Shown: piece by piece, positions 1-12,800 of the stretch
How the letters are laid out: every line of letters begins with the position of its first letter
How positions within the stretch are numbered: the stretch's first letter is position 1
Assembly (NCBI GenBank): GCA_009767595.1
Contig: VSDK01002218.1
Location: forward strand, 43,098 to 107,097
Source: Symbiodinium kawagutii
Lineage: Eukaryota; Sar; Dinophyceae; Suessiales; Symbiodiniaceae
Direction of reading: 5' to 3'
DNA: 64,000 nucleotides
The notes under the pieces: generated by a model
Told to the model about the DNA's origin: nothing
Databases searched by the model: none
The model's input: the letters and a program-made list of their open reading frames with translations, nothing else
Made by a program: the position numbers and the translations under genes

Positions 1-132
1 GTAGTTACTGGTGGACTGAGTGGTGACTACCCATCACTAATAAGAGCATGAATATCAGAGACAGTAACCTCAGTAGCGCTGATATGGAATGGTCATCTAC
101 CTGGCTGATTCCTAGAACATCCTAAGACTAAT

Positions 133-233
133 TGGGTGTTTCTCAACGGGAACCCCCCCAAATCACCTACTATGAACCATTCTAGTAATAAACCATCTAT
201 TTTTTGGATCCCCTATGGCTTGAGAAACCACCA
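133..233 (-). mobile_element. Family A MITE-like element
   Basis: Terminal inverted repeats TTTCTCAA and TTGAGAAACCACCA flank an interior with AATAAACCATC. Read in minus orientation relative to the copy at 6642. A solitary right end lies at about 264-296. Confidence 0.75.
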
Positions 234-349
234 AGTAGCCACCTACCAAGGCTCACCAGATGGGCTTTGCATCTCCTATGGCTTGAGAAACCACCAATGA
301 GCTTCATAGTGAATCACCAACTGGTGGTCCTTGGTGGATTCCTCACAGG

Positions 350-434
350 AGCTGCCAGAAAGGATCAGCAAGTTCAGGGGGCCCAGTGATGTGGCTACGG
401 TGGACGTTGGAATTGAACCCGAAAAAGCTACCGG
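350..434 (+). other. Possible exon, unidentified
   Basis: After an AG at 348-349 (CACAG|GAGCTG) the frame reads ELPERISKFRGPSDVATVDV and GIEPEKAT, with coding-like composition. No family recognised. Confidence 0.3.
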
Positions 435-1586
435 ACCATGGCTTAGTAACTACCTCTACCTTAGTAACTACCTCTACCCTTCCAGTTACCAGCCAACAGA
501 GAGTACCCAACCCCAGAAAACGATGGTAGAAACCGGCTGGTTACCCACTATTTCATGGCAACTGGCAGGGTAGGGTAACATGTGGGATGATCATCCAAGT
601 ACATGCTAGACATGGTAGGGTCGGTTGTCTATTCTTGTTGGTCTTGGGTGTTCCTGCAATTACACCTAGAATATACAGGTATTCCTACGCTTGGTTGATT
701 GGGTTTGATTGATGTGGATTGCTCATTTCGGAATAGCCATGGAACTTGTGACATTTTGGGTTGATTGTTGCCCACTATGGGAGCTATGAACCAGCCACTA
801 GAAGAAAATTGAGATTGATTCAGTAATGTATTCTTCATGGCTCGGTTGGGATTTATAGATTAGAAGGCCATGACCACAATCCATATCCCAGGCCGCTTAG
901 ATTACGTAGCTGGAACTGACAGTTCTCTGGAAATCTAAGGCGCATGAGGCTTGGTACAACTCTCAATCAAAATATGAACAATATGATTGTGATAATCACT
1001 ATCCTCAACCATCCTATCCTATCAGTAACCCTTCGGGTTATATAGTAAGATGTGTGCATTCACGGCAGATTATGTCACCTTTGTTATGCCAATGGTGTTT
1101 GCTTGATTTGGGTGGCGAACTTGGTCAATGACCACATCAATGATGACACCTACCCGTTGCGCCACCCAAGGTTTCTTGTATCCTCTGGCTTGGATGATCC
1201 TACTCGTATAGCCGCAGCAACCAATCAGATGGGTCGTCTCAAGCTCTATAATTCGACCTTGAAAACATCAGAGCATATGTTGCATATCGAGCTGACTCCT
1301 TCGAAGAAAAAATGAACATGCCATCACAGGGATGCGTAATTAAGAATATTTGCACAGAGGCAGACTATGTTGGTCTTGTAAACACAATCTTGACAACTGC
1401 TTGACCTGCTGTGAAATTGACTGGCCGTTTGTCTTCAATGATCTTTTAGCACGCAGCATCCACCTTTTGCCAGCTATCCATGAAAGGGGCAGGTCTAAGT
1501 TTGTACAATTTTATATATAATAGGACTTGATGAATTTTGCCCACAAATCCATGGGAACTCCCCTGGATCTATGCGAGATGACTCTA

Positions 1587-1685
1587 TGGTGGTTTCTCAA
1601 AATAGTTCACCCCAAAATTGGATGGTTTAGTACTATAAATGATTGATGAATGATGATTTAAGGCCCCCATTTCGGGAAACACCCA
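1587..1685 (+). mobile_element. Family A MITE-like element
   Basis: TA-flanked. Left end TGGTGGTTTCTCAAAATAG, interior GGATGGTTTAGTACTATAAA, diverged right end GGGAAACACCCA. Confidence 0.82.
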
Positions 1686-2156
1686 TACACTCCTATCACC
1701 TATCCCTATTGCAAGGGATGCCATGGGTTCTCTCGCCGAAATCGTTGAGGTGGTGTGACGTGAACACAACTGGCTTGGTCTTCGCTGGTACTCCAACACC
1801 TGCACCCAGGCAGGGGAGCCCAGTGTGGATGGATACCAGTTTGAAAGCTGGGGATACAAATCCACAAGTTGGTGGTGTATTATGCTGGCCACACACACGA
1901 TGATATCAGTTTTGTTTAGGGCTGCTTACGAAGAGTTATCAGCTGCTGCTAGACTTCCAATGCTGCAACTAGTCACTGCGGGTGCAAATCTTTACGCAAC
2001 AGCGAGTGCTGCGGGTTCCCCACTGGAAAGTGCCTTGCCCCTGCGAGCTGCTCCACCTTGACATGCAAAGGTATCAGCCTACAAGCAGCGAAGTGCAAGG
2101 CTTAGAAGCAGCCACCAGTGCTTGAGCAGCACTGGTAAGAGATGATTTTGCCCACC

Positions 2157-2353
2157 TTTGGGTGCTTCTCAATCCAGTTTGGGGACCCCCAGATATCATC
2201 CAGTTTACCAGTCATCAAGTTTACTAAGCAGTTTATTAGATATATTTCGCAGAATAGGGGACCCCAAATCATCCAGTTTACTAAGCATTCATATATCTAG
2301 TAATACACCATCCACAACTTAGGGGTCCCCAAGTCCTGGCTTGAGAAAGCACC
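2157..2353 (-). mobile_element. Family A element, long or composite copy
   Basis: About 195 bases between TGCTTCTCAA and TTGAGAAAGCACCA, with an internal duplication of the GGGGACCCC(C/A)AnATCATCCAGTTTA segment. Lies just upstream of a coding-looking island. Confidence 0.7.
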
Positions 2354-2390
2354 ATTTGTTGATCTCCCAAATGAGTCGTTCAGCGCTTGC

Positions 2391-2548
2391 TGATCCCCCA
2401 CAGCTTTGGATGACTCCCATGGAACCCTGGCAGTGCCTCTCTCAGGTGGAGACCACGCGCTACCAACGAGCACTGGAAAGCATGGGCATCACCAGTCTCT
2501 CAGAGGTGTTGACCTTGGAGAGGCCTGAGCTCAGCATGACCTCAGAAA
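2391..2548 (+). other. Possible exon with SAM-like helical segment
   Basis: Open + strand frame containing RYQRALESMGITSLSEVLTL then ERPEL. The pattern (helix, GITSLSEVLTL, then PEL) resembles the last helices of SAM-type domains. Family A lies upstream (2157-2353) and family B downstream (2583-2706). No partner exons identified. Confidence 0.4.
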
Positions 2549-2582
2549 GTGGAGACATATGAAGACGTTGGGTTTCACAAGA

Positions 2583-2706
2583 TGGCTATGGGCCATGGGT
2601 CAATATTAATCAGCCAACTAATGGGGGATAGTCACCAACAACAATAGGGAAAACAGCCTGGTGAATGATGGGGGGAACCAGGGGTACAGGGTTTTGACCC
2701 ATAGCC
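2583..2706 (+). mobile_element. Family B inverted-repeat element
   Basis: Left end ATGGGCCATGGGTCAATATT, interior AATGGGGGATAGTCACCAAC, right end GGGTTTTGACCCATAGCCA. The ends are inverted repeats of GGCTATGGGTCAA. Confidence 0.78.
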
Positions 2707-3450
2707 AGATAGGGAACCCTTGCGAACCCCCCGAAATGGTTGGTTTATTACCGTTGAATCATTTATGGAGGATGATTTTGGGTACGCCGATTTTGAGAAA
2801 CACCAATACAAAAACATCGGGACAATGCATGATGGATGTTTGGTAGTCTACACTCAGTGCTGACTCGGACAAGTTTGGATGAATCTCCTAAGTCACTGAG
2901 GATCAAACACTGAAGGAAAGTTGTTCGGTGAGCAATTTCCGAGGTCGTTGGTGTTCTGGTCATGGGGGGCACTGAGAAGCAGGCACGGTAGCATAGCATG
3001 GAGACCTTGCTGGTTACATCATTCCTTGATGTGCGGAAAAGAACGATATTTTTTGTGATTTGGTGTTACGAATTGCACGATCCAACTGTATTGCAGCCAC
3101 ATGGAATTTGGACCTATGGCCAGAGTTTGCATGTGATATCCTCCGGTACATGAACCTGGTAATGGAAAATTTGCCACTTATAGCTGGTTTGCCAGGGTGT
3201 CTTGGATTTGGTGATTTTTCATTGCCAGGTTAGTGTGCCAGAGCGCAGATATGTTGTGTTTGAAGCCATCAGAGCTGCAGGTTAGCATAGCAGGAGAGGC
3301 CAGACCAGAGCTTTGGCCCGCAACCCAGCAGAATTTGTGGGCTGAAGTCCTTGGCGTCATTTCTTTAAGTCCTTGTCGCTTGTCGTTCTACCCACAGCTA
3401 GCTCCCAAAATGATCTAAGAATTGCATGACCGACCTATCAACATGTCCAT

Positions 3451-3530
3451 TACGGGGTTTCTCAAGCCATTGGGAACCCTCAAAAATGGACGGTTCAGTA
3501 CTACAAATGACTAATACTGGATGATTTGGC
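3451..3530 (+). mobile_element. Family A element, right end lost
   Basis: GGGGTTTCTCAAGCCATTGG through GGACGGTTCAGTACTACAAA to GGATGATTTGG; no right terminal repeat. Confidence 0.65.
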
Positions 3531-3746
3531 TGACCCTAAACTGGCTAGGTCGAAATCACCATTCATTCACTGCGACTTCGCTACATCCCAAGCGTCATCA
3601 CTTGACGCTTCTTGGATCAGCGGTGACGTGCTCAGGGCTGACCATTCCTTCCTGCGGATGGTGGTTCAGAAGTCTGCCAGCGGAGCCAGGTTTTGCTGCG
3701 GGGCGTTAGTTGAGAACTCACAGGATTTGACCAACTGTAAGTCATG

Positions 3747-3849
3747 TGATGGTTTCTCAAGCCATTGGGACCCCCAAAATGGATGGTTTATTACCATAAT
3801 TGGTTGATATCAGGTGATTTCGGTGGTTCCCTATTTTGAGAAGCCACCA
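3747..3849 (+). mobile_element. Family A MITE-like element
   Basis: GATGGTTTCTCAAGCCATTG to CTATTTTGAGAAGCCACCAT, with interior GGATGGTTTATTACC. Confidence 0.82.
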
Positions 3850-5576
3850 TGTATAGAGCCAATAATTCATGGTACATGCTAAGATGTAGTAGCTGTAGAT
3901 GTTGGTGAAATCGCAATGTCAACATCATACTGATAATGGTTGACTTCCAACCATTTTGTATGTTCACGTCAGTGAGTTGCATTCATCATCGCAATCATTT
4001 TCTATCTTAGTCAGGCCGCAAAGCAACCTGGAAAGCGCCCCTCCACCAGTTCCGCCGCCAGGGGCCTTAGTTTGTTGATCAGTCTTGACTGTCCATGAAC
4101 AACTTGACAGTTTCTAGTGGGTAAGATCATCGGTTAATGTCAGCAACGCGTGGCTAGTTCCATGAAATGTGATTTGAGTATATGAACCACGCATCAGTCA
4201 TGAATTATGTTTTGATGGTAAATGCATATTGTTTGCTCGTTCAGCCAGTGGTGGGAATATCCATGAGCCAACTGTAATGATGGCAGCCATTTTCACTTGT
4301 AGCAAACGATAGGGCATCAACTGCCAGCGGTCTTGATGAAAGACAACGACAATAGTTTCACATTTCCAGGTGATCTCATCATATCTCAATCGCTGTCGTT
4401 TTTTCTTATGGATGAACAGAACACGTTTCCACATGCATTTCAGGTTCAAAACCGATAGATTGAACATGCCAAACCACAAGTTCTCTCTTGACAGTTCCGT
4501 TCCCTAAAGATCAAGTCAGGCCACCAGAGAAGAAGCCGGAACCAAAGCGCTTTGGCTGCATTTCCAGGACGAGTAGCTTGTGATGGCGTTTCTCTTTTAA
4601 ATCTTGATAAAAAGCACAGCTTTTTCGGCTTCAAAGGAAAGCAGTTGACTGCCTGATTTTCATGTTTTTCCTTCTTTGAATCATCGTTCAGAATTCTTAA
4701 AGCAGATGGTAATGGTCACTCCATTGAATTTATCAGACACTGGGCATCAGGAAATTGATCTCTGGCTTCACTCAGGTAAGCCATGAAAGCTACCTATCCC
4801 AACTTATTTTGAGCAGCTATATCTTCCATCTCATAGTCGGGGTCAATACGCATGAACAATCACATTGACAGCATTTGACAGCTAAGTCCAGTGGCAAGCT
4901 ATTTTGGTCCCCTGAGCTGTTATCCGCTACCAGTGACTGCTAAGTCATTGATATCCTACTCCAGCAACAGCTGTTCTTTTCAGATCCAGTGCTATACCAA
5001 GGCCCAGCGTGCCAGCACCGGTAACAGCCGTCAGCGTCCCAGCTGTGACACAGGCTAACGCTGGCATATGGTGATGACTATATGACTTTGCTATCCGTGT
5101 GCTTCCAGTAACCAACCCCATGCAACCATGGTAAAGGCCAGCTGATTACCTACTATTTCACTGTGATTCTGAGATGCTTTTGCATTTGTTCTGACAATTA
5201 TTCAATTTCCGAATAAATGAATAGATACCTCAATAATATAAACCTCAATTATTTAGTCATTTCAGATGTTTATAATAATTTCAGTTATTACCTCAATCTT
5301 GAAGCTGTTTGCATCAGATATTGCAATCCTCGAGGATGGATGGTACCCTCCAGCTTGAGGGTGTCTAAATCACCAATGAGAACCGTTCCAGAGTGCCTTG
5401 TCCATCACTTGGATGATCATCTCAATGGGCAAATGGAATGTAGGCATGGTTTGTAATTAATTACCCCAAGTGGGTTATACCGTTATACCATTGATAAATA
5501 GGTTGTAGCATGATATAGCCATGCTTACCAACCAGTTGCCAGGGGGGATGAACATCCACTGTGAGTGTCCCCAGGA

Positions 5577-5672
5577 TCCATCAGTGGACCCCTACGCAGC
5601 CGCTGCCAACGCTGCTGCAGCAGTATCAGCTGCAAGCACCGCAGAGAGTCAAGGAGAAGATGGAGACGGATG
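5577..5672 (+). other. Possible alanine-rich exon
   Basis: After CCCCAG (acceptor-like) the frame reads DPSVDPYAAAANAAAAVSAA, then STAESQGEDGDG, running up to a family B element. Low complexity, so only tentative. Confidence 0.35.
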
Positions 5673-5679
5673 GAGATTT

Positions 5680-5768
5680 GGCTATGGGTCAATATTAAGC
5701 AGCAATGATGGGGGATAATAACTAGCGAAACTACAGGGAAAACAATGTTTAATGACCCACAGCCATTT
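5680..5768 (+). mobile_element. Family B element
   Basis: TTGGCTATGGGTCAATATTA to ATGACCCACAGCCATTTG, with interior GATGGGGGATAATAACTAGC. Starts a few bases after a coding-looking island. Confidence 0.75.
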
Positions 5769-6073
5769 GTGACTTGGGTCATGAACCATTAAAAATGGTT
5801 AACGATAGGGGATAACAAGCGACGATAGTAGGGGATATACCAACCAGATTGGTAAGCCAGATTAAGCAAGTGAAACTGGAAGTACCCATTGAATTTTGCG
5901 GCTTGTCAACTTGTGCATCAGCCAAAAGAGTACACACTACGAAAATATTCTTGCTTTTTATAGCAATAGGGTGTCAAGGGTCCTAAGAACAGTCATATCA
6001 TTCATACTTAGCACGTTCCACGCAATCATCACAACTCAAATTCTTTGCGGGCTGGCTGTCCTCCATAGAAGTC

Positions 6074-6148
6074 AGTGCTGTCGACCATCTGCTGTTCAAA
6101 CTTGTGGAGCAAATTCAATACGTTGATTTTGAAAAGATCATGCTTACA
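6074..6148 (+). other. Possible exon, unidentified
   Basis: Bounded by GTCAG|T and ACA|GTATCT; reads DHLLFKLVEQIQYVDFEKIM. Helical and coding-like, family unknown. Confidence 0.38.
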
Positions 6149-6641
6149 GTATCTTTTTGCAGAGGCCAAAGGTGTACCCAATGGTCAAGATGTGCGGTTG
6201 CGCATCAATGGATGGGTCATTATGTTTATGAAATGGTGCTTGCATTGCGCCACTGCTGCTGGGATACAAATAGTCGGCAAGAGCAGGACCCCTCATACAA
6301 AACCTGAAAATATAAACTGTCATGTTTAGATGATTTTAGAAGTACCTATTGACAGGCATGAGAACACTTCGCGACCCAGAAACATTGCAAAAGAAGAAGA
6401 TACTGCTTGCGGCAGGACGTTGTCAAGCTCCCAACTCAGGGTGTCCGTCCACAAATGATCTGTCTCGGATATGTGTAGCTTCCTGGGCGTTGCTTTGGGA
6501 TCTTTGGGGTGACAATCTGCGAGGAGCTGCAGGGCAACCACAGAAGCAGGCGGGCTCGGTGCTGCTCCATCGGCCGCAGCTCCACTCCTGGGCTTGCAAA
6601 GGCGATTCGTGCAGTTGGATGTTTGGCATTGCAAGCTGATA

Positions 6642-6744
6642 TGGTGGTTTGTCAAAATAGGGGACCCCCAAAAATTGATGGTTTATTACTACAAATTATT
6701 GATAAAGGATGATTTGGGGGTACCCCTATTTTGAGAAACACCCA
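6642..6744 (+). mobile_element. Family A reference copy
   Basis: Flanked by TA on both sides. Left end TGGTGGTTTGTCAAAATAGG, then GGACCCCCAAAAATTGATGG, interior TTTATTACTACAAATTATTG, then GGATGATTTGGGGGTACCCC and the right end TATTTTGAGAAACACCCA. About 103 bases, no coding capacity, Stowaway-like TA target. Confidence 0.87.
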
Positions 6745-7308
6745 TATGCTGATGAGTTTCATTTTCTTCACTCTTGGATCTTCAGCTAATCTAACTCAGA
6801 CTGAAAATGGTGGGTAACCTCTACGGGCCCCATGAGTCATTCTCAAGTGAAGTGTGGCGTAATGATATCGGGTTGTAATGGCTATGATATTGAGTGATAA
6901 TAGGTGTTCTAATCATGCTCTGATATTCGTAACGAGCACGATGCGGATTAATGAATGATGGCTGAGGATTAACAATGGTTCATCATGGTTAAATGAAATG
7001 TTCAGTTAAGTTTTAAAGAATTGCCCATAATGTTTAATAATCTACTTTAATTACCAATATAATTGTTCATAATCAAGTATGAAAATTGTGGTTTGTTTTT
7101 CAAGTTGATGGCTAAGACTGCTTAATAATTATATGAATCAGCTTGAATGGTCAGAGACTCTGGTTGAAATGATAAGCAGCACCAACTTGATCATATCAGC
7201 CGTGGTGATGATGGAGCTCTTCAAGCTATTCAAGTTAATTTCGCTGATTTCAATGATAGGATCAAGTTGATGATCATATCATTATCAACTTGAAGCTCAG
7301 GCTGATTT

Positions 7309-7422
7309 GGCAGTGGGTCAAAACCCGGTACCCCTGGTTCCCCCACCATTAATCATTGTTTTCCCTCGTATTGTTGGTGGAAATCCCCATGAATGTTGGT
7401 TGATTAACTGCTTGACCCAGCT
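7309..7422 (-). mobile_element. Family B element, reverse orientation
   Basis: GCAGTGGGTCAAAACCCGGT to GCTTGACCCAG, with interior TCATTGTTTTCCCTCGTATT. Confidence 0.7.
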
Positions 7423-7824
7423 TGCCATTTCAAGCTATTCAATTCGGTTAATGATGATGGTTGCTGAGCTGCTAAGAATGCCTGGCCGTGGCCTGGCAGA
7501 GCCAGGCCCGGGAGGGCAACTTGTGGGGCGCCTCGGGAGGGGGGCGTGGCTCGCCGAGACGGGCTGGTGGCAGGTGGCAAGGATCTCGGCATAGCTACCA
7601 CCATATATGGGGGTTGATAGGGGTTACAACCGTGAACAATCAGGGATATACAATAGGTGAGATATGTAGTTGTAACCCCCAACAGGGGTAATCATATAGT
7701 GGTTATACTGTAACAATAGGGGTTACAACATGTTGATAGGGGTTAAGACTGGTGATAATGATTAATAGTAGGGGAGAAGAAGCAACAATGGTGGAGGATA
7801 TACCAACTATGTGAGTATGGGTAG

Positions 7825-7922
7825 TTCTTGAAACTGGGAACCCCAAAATGGTTGGTTTATTACTTTAAATGGTTCATAAACTGGATGATTTGCGGGTACT
7901 CGCATGTTTAAGAAACATCCAC
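7825..7922 (+). mobile_element. Family A element, diverged
   Basis: AACCCCAAAATGGTTGGTTT at the left, GGATGATTTGCGGGTACTCG and TTTAAGAAACATCCACA at the right. Confidence 0.7.
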
Positions 7923-8876
7923 ACGTAGCACAAAAATATTGCACTGAAATGAAGTGGCAGCACACATTATTATACTGATGTATGTTGAATGAATTACTGA
8001 CTACATTGAAATGCAAAAGCATCACCTAGTGCAGCGCTGCACACTCGAGCAGAATGCAGTAGTGTACAATTCATTGATATAATTTGCTGTTAGTTATCTC
8101 AAGACAGAACGCTGTTTGGTACTCATAATCCATTCATTTGTTGGACATCCAATTGTTTACGTATGGCAAACGTCACTATGCAAAGGATTCAAACGATCTT
8201 TGGCAGCCTTTTGGGCCCGAGCCAGCCACTGCTTGCACAGCGGGCCTGTGGTTTCAAAGATGAAAGCGATGAAGGTGGGCATTGTGATCTTGGATTTGTA
8301 GAGTAAACTGGTGCAAAGCCAACAAAGAGACACAAAGGACGAAGGACTGTTTTGGGCAGCTTGGACAAAACTATTGTCCATACAAATTTAGATGGATGTC
8401 ATGAAGAGTGATCCGATTCCCGGTGTGCTCTCTCAAAGAGATAAAGTCACGGTCCACTGACCGCTTAAAACTGAAAGCATGTGTGACTGGAGTGGCTTCA
8501 AAATCTACCTGCATTAACTCGGACCAGTAAAGGTTGGTGACAGAAGTTGCCGTCCAGTTTCCTGGCCAATTTTGTTTTTGATATCTAAACACTTTGGCAT
8601 ACCATGGACACGTTATCAATTTTGCATCCTGATGTTATCAGTTATAGCCTAGCCATTCCTTCATAATGGATATTGAGGGTTTGTTTAACCAATAGAATTA
8701 ACCATTGTAGATCTATTTATTTGCCCACTGGAAGCATTCTAAATTATCCTGCAGGTCCATGTGTCTCCATTTTCATGAACCATTACAAGCATTCTTACAG
8801 TGGCCCGTGAGACTAACCATTGGCCAAACAGAGTCACAGTAATTATGTATAGCCATCGTGAGCATGATTGGCCACA

Positions 8877-8994
8877 TGGGTATATGCCAAGCCATACTGG
8901 CACCCCCCGTCAACCAATGGTTTCCAATCGTAAAATGTTCGTTAGCAAACTTTTGGGGACCATTGGTTCCCCTTCATGGCATGGCTCGCCACAT
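8877..8994. repeat. Family D dispersed repeat
   Basis: GGGTATATGCCAAGCCATAC through TGGTTTTCAATCGTAAA-like sequence to CATGGCATGGCTCG. A second copy lies at 10768-10876, immediately after a family A element. Confidence 0.7.
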
Positions 8995-9464
8995 AGCCCA
9001 TCCCATGGCCAAGAGCTTGAAACTGGTCGAAACTGGTCGCTAGGCGCATGTTCGTCACGTTCCTGGTCTCAGCTCAGCATTGCGACGGCGCTTTGCTTCT
9101 CGCTCGTGGATTGACGCTGGGCCAAGTGAGGCAGCAGGGGGGTGGAGGGCCGTGCCTTCAGGTGCTTTGACTGGGGAAATGGTCACATTGATCAACGTTC
9201 GTTGGGAAAATTATGGGAGAACCATGGATTTGAGTTTGAGTAGCAACAATGAAGAGGTATACAAGCAGGAAATCGGTGTTCAGAGTTATCAGAAGAGAAT
9301 GATGTTATTCAATCATTTAGTGTTGAATATGAAAGGGTCTCGATCACAAGTCTCAAGAAGGGGTTGAGCATGAGAACCGGCAATTCGGACACCCAAATTT
9401 GCAGACGGTTTTTGCGATTTGGAAAAGGGAGTACTTATTTTCATAGGTCGCTTGGTCACTATAG

Positions 9465-9827
9465 ATGATGTTTCCACTTGCAGCTGGCGTATATAAGCAT
9501 GCTCTACTTATCAGCGAGAATCTTGGCGAAGATGAAAGCATCAAGCATGCAGCGGCATATATTTTTACTTCAGTGCAAGACGTGCACAACATGACTAACA
9601 ATGTAGGTAACACAAATGACAGGCAGATGCTGTTACACAGAAGCAAGCAGTGCTTGGACTTGATCAAGTTTGGGTGGATGAGGACTACCATTATGTATTC
9701 ACAGTTCCTCACAACAAGAGAGCATAGGAAGGGAATGAGGTCCACCACTCAAAGAAATTCATTTGCAAGGGATGCGTATCTATTGTATGTCTTTGTTTTT
9801 GACATTTGCATAGACTCTAGACCCTAG
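9465..9827 (+). other. 120-codon open frame upstream of FAH
   Basis: Frame from ATG 9465 to TAG 9825-9827, containing GVYKHALLISENLGEDESIK and HAAAYIFTSVQDV. Composition is protein-like but an antisense frame is also open. It ends exactly at the FAH exon 1 acceptor. Whether it is an exon, 5' leader or chance frame is unclear. Confidence 0.3.
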
Positions 9828-12800
9828 GACAGAGAAGTTCCATGGCGCATGGACTGAGGAATACGATTCCAAATGCGACTTTCCCCTGGAGAATTTGCCT
9901 TTTGGAGCTGCTTGGAAAGTTGAGATGTCCGCCCTCGGGGTCTCAGCTTCAAGTTTCGAAGTAAACTCTAGCGAACTTTGGAAGGTTGATTTAGGGCACA
10001 TCATTTGTGGACACCCCTTGAGCCGCTTGAAAAAACAATGGCATGGACAGTGAGGTACCCCATGGTACCTCTCAATAGTATGGGATGTGTTGGTATTGGC
10101 AGTCGTATTTATGCGTGGTTTTCTGAAGCATCAATATGGTTTAATAAATCTCAATGACATTGGTGGCCATGCGTGACCACTATCTCACTACGGAACTAGT
10201 GGGTGGTTCAAACTATCAAAACATTGATTTTCCCGATGTTGCATGATTGATTGATTCACAAATATCCACCTAACCGGATAGAGTTCAGATATTGGGGGTT
10301 CTCAAAATCGGGCACCTCCAAATCATCCAAGTCCTTAACCATAGTATTAAGCCAACCATAACTTTTTGTTTGTCCCCAAGTCCTGGCTTGAGAAACCGCC
10401 ATGCAGTCAATGTGGTGGTTTCTCAAAATAGGGAACCCCAAGAATGGTTGATTGGCTATCATAAATGACTATTAATGGATGATTATGGGGGCACCCTTGT
10501 TTTGAGAAACCACCATGTCCACCTGTGCTTGAAAAAACCTGAGCCCAGGTCTTCTCTTGTGCGAAGAAGGGGCCACGTTGTGGCACTGCCATCGGCCCTT
10601 ATGCTGTGGATTTAGCAGCGCTTAGTGTACCTTGTCACCAGGCATGTGTGACTGGATCCGCATATGGTGGCTTCTTAAAATAGGGACCCGCAAACTGATT
10701 GGTTTATTATTACGAATGGCAAATGACTAGATGATTTGGAGGTCCCCTATTTTGAGAAACCACCATACGGGTATGTGCCAAGCCACAGTGGTACCCCCAA
10801 AAGCTATGGTTTTCAATCGTAAACTCATCATTATTTGGTGGGTCATTGGTTACCTGTCATGGCTTGGCACGTAGACATTTCGCGATCCATGGGTCGCGAT
10901 GGCAGTGATGGCTAAGATCTGATAGTTCAGCACTAGCTTGAAGATATGTTCAGTGCACTCATTGCTGTATTTCATGAACTTCTCGTGGATTTGCTGGTAA
11001 AAGGCAATAATTCTGGCGTGAAACAATGTTGTGCAATGTCCATGAAAAGTATACCCCTGTCTCAGAACTGATTGATTAGTTGGTTAATAATCAGTATACA
11101 ATTATTTTATAATCGTTTTATAATGGTTAATAATCATTGACTAGTTGGTTAATAAAGGTCATATAATGTAAATGGTGAATTAAGCCATCTACTATCACAG
11201 TTGATTCAAGTAATTGATAATTAGTAGATGGTGAATTCCCAACCTTGCAATTTTGAGGTTGGTTATGATGAGTCCACGTGTTTTTGATCAGCCCCGTTGA
11301 CCAAGGAACATGGTGCGTTTTCTGGCCTTGGTTTTGACGCGACCAAGACGTTTGGGCAGCCCACGCTCAATGCGCCCTTTTGTTGCAGCAAGGGGGCAGT
11401 TGTTCCGGAGATGTTTCATGAACATGTGGGGATGTGTCCGTTAACGGTTGATTGGTTGTGGATCAATCTTACCCAACCCACAAATTTGATTGCTGTTGCT
11501 TTCGGCTCATCCTGCTTCACCACACTGACCCAGAAGAGGACATGTGCTGCTCTTTGCTGACGTGCGGAGAGGCAGAAAGACCAATCAAGGTGGCACCCAA
11601 AAATGGCTAAGTGAACATCCCAATCAATACTACTGGTTTGGTCATTTGGCGGATGTTGAATGTTCACCAGGGGTGCAGGGTGTTGACCCACAGCAAAATG
11701 ATCACACAAATGGTATAGTTCCCCTACAATCCCCACCAATTTGGAATGGTTCGGGATTGCACAATATGGAGATGTATGGAGATGTGTAGAGTAAAGATCA
11801 TCATCATCATAGTAACAAAGGTTCTGCTGCAAACGGAAAGGGTTCATCACACAAAAGCAAAGGACAAATCAGTGGCCTGCTGTTTGAATGGTGGCTGGTT
11901 CAGGAATGAGATGATTTTGCTATATTTTGCCCTAGAGAGAAGCCATGGGAGCCCATGTAAATGACCTGATAAACGACAGAGAGGCATCCAATGGTCCAAT
12001 CCTGGAGCTAGCTAAAGCTGAGCTCAAAGCTGGTTATCGCTCTTTTGGCTATAGCTGGCTTTGATCATAGCAGATCATAGCTGGTTATCCCTAGTTGTAA
12101 CTGCCCCTGGTTATAGTTGCTTATGGCTGTCCCTGACTATAGTTGGTCATAGTTGTGTATTGCTGTTTTTTGTTGCTGCTTGTTGCTTCCCACAGCTGCG
12201 TATTGCTGGTTATGGCTGGTTCTATAACCATTGCTACGAGCTACAACCAGCTACAACCAGCTATAACCTAACCAGCTGTAACCAGCTATAACCAGCTTAC
12301 AGCTGCAACGAGAACCAGCTATAACCAGAACCTGCCGCTGTTGTAGCTGGTTTTTGTTGCTGCTTACAGCGACTGCTTACGCTGCTGATTCCGCTGGTTC
12401 CATTGGCGCTGAGGTTCATGGCCTTGCCGCGCAGTGCATGGCGCGCCACCAGGGCACGTAGCTCGATCCGCAGACATAGCAGTCATCGATTTTGGCAGTT
12501 CATGGTAAGGATGATGACGATGGCTAGATATGGCATAGGAACAAGCTAAGATCAGCCATTTAAGCCTCGTATGGTTGATAAGCTAGTCACAAGCTAGATA
12601 TACTTAGCTTAGTATGCTTGATAGCAACTTAATCATGGTTAGTAACAAGCTAACAATGATGGCTGATGATGGTTGATGACCAGCTAACAATGATGGCTAA
12701 TGATGATTAGCTGATGGTTGATGATGGGTAATGACCAACTCATTGATGGTTGATTATGGTTACTGTAATGATGATTTAATGATGGTTGCTAACAAGCTAA

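Larger units (their letters stand above)
1..9827. other. No recognised gene; repeat-rich 5' region
   Basis: Apart from the repeat copies and possible exons listed separately, I recognise no protein family on either strand. Candidate long frames elsewhere in this stretch run through family A or B elements and are chance frames. Confidence 0.6.

Noticed and set aside
9353..9748. 131-codon minus-strand frame
   Set aside because: Antisense to a + frame of better composition and without family similarity; neither is firmly coding.
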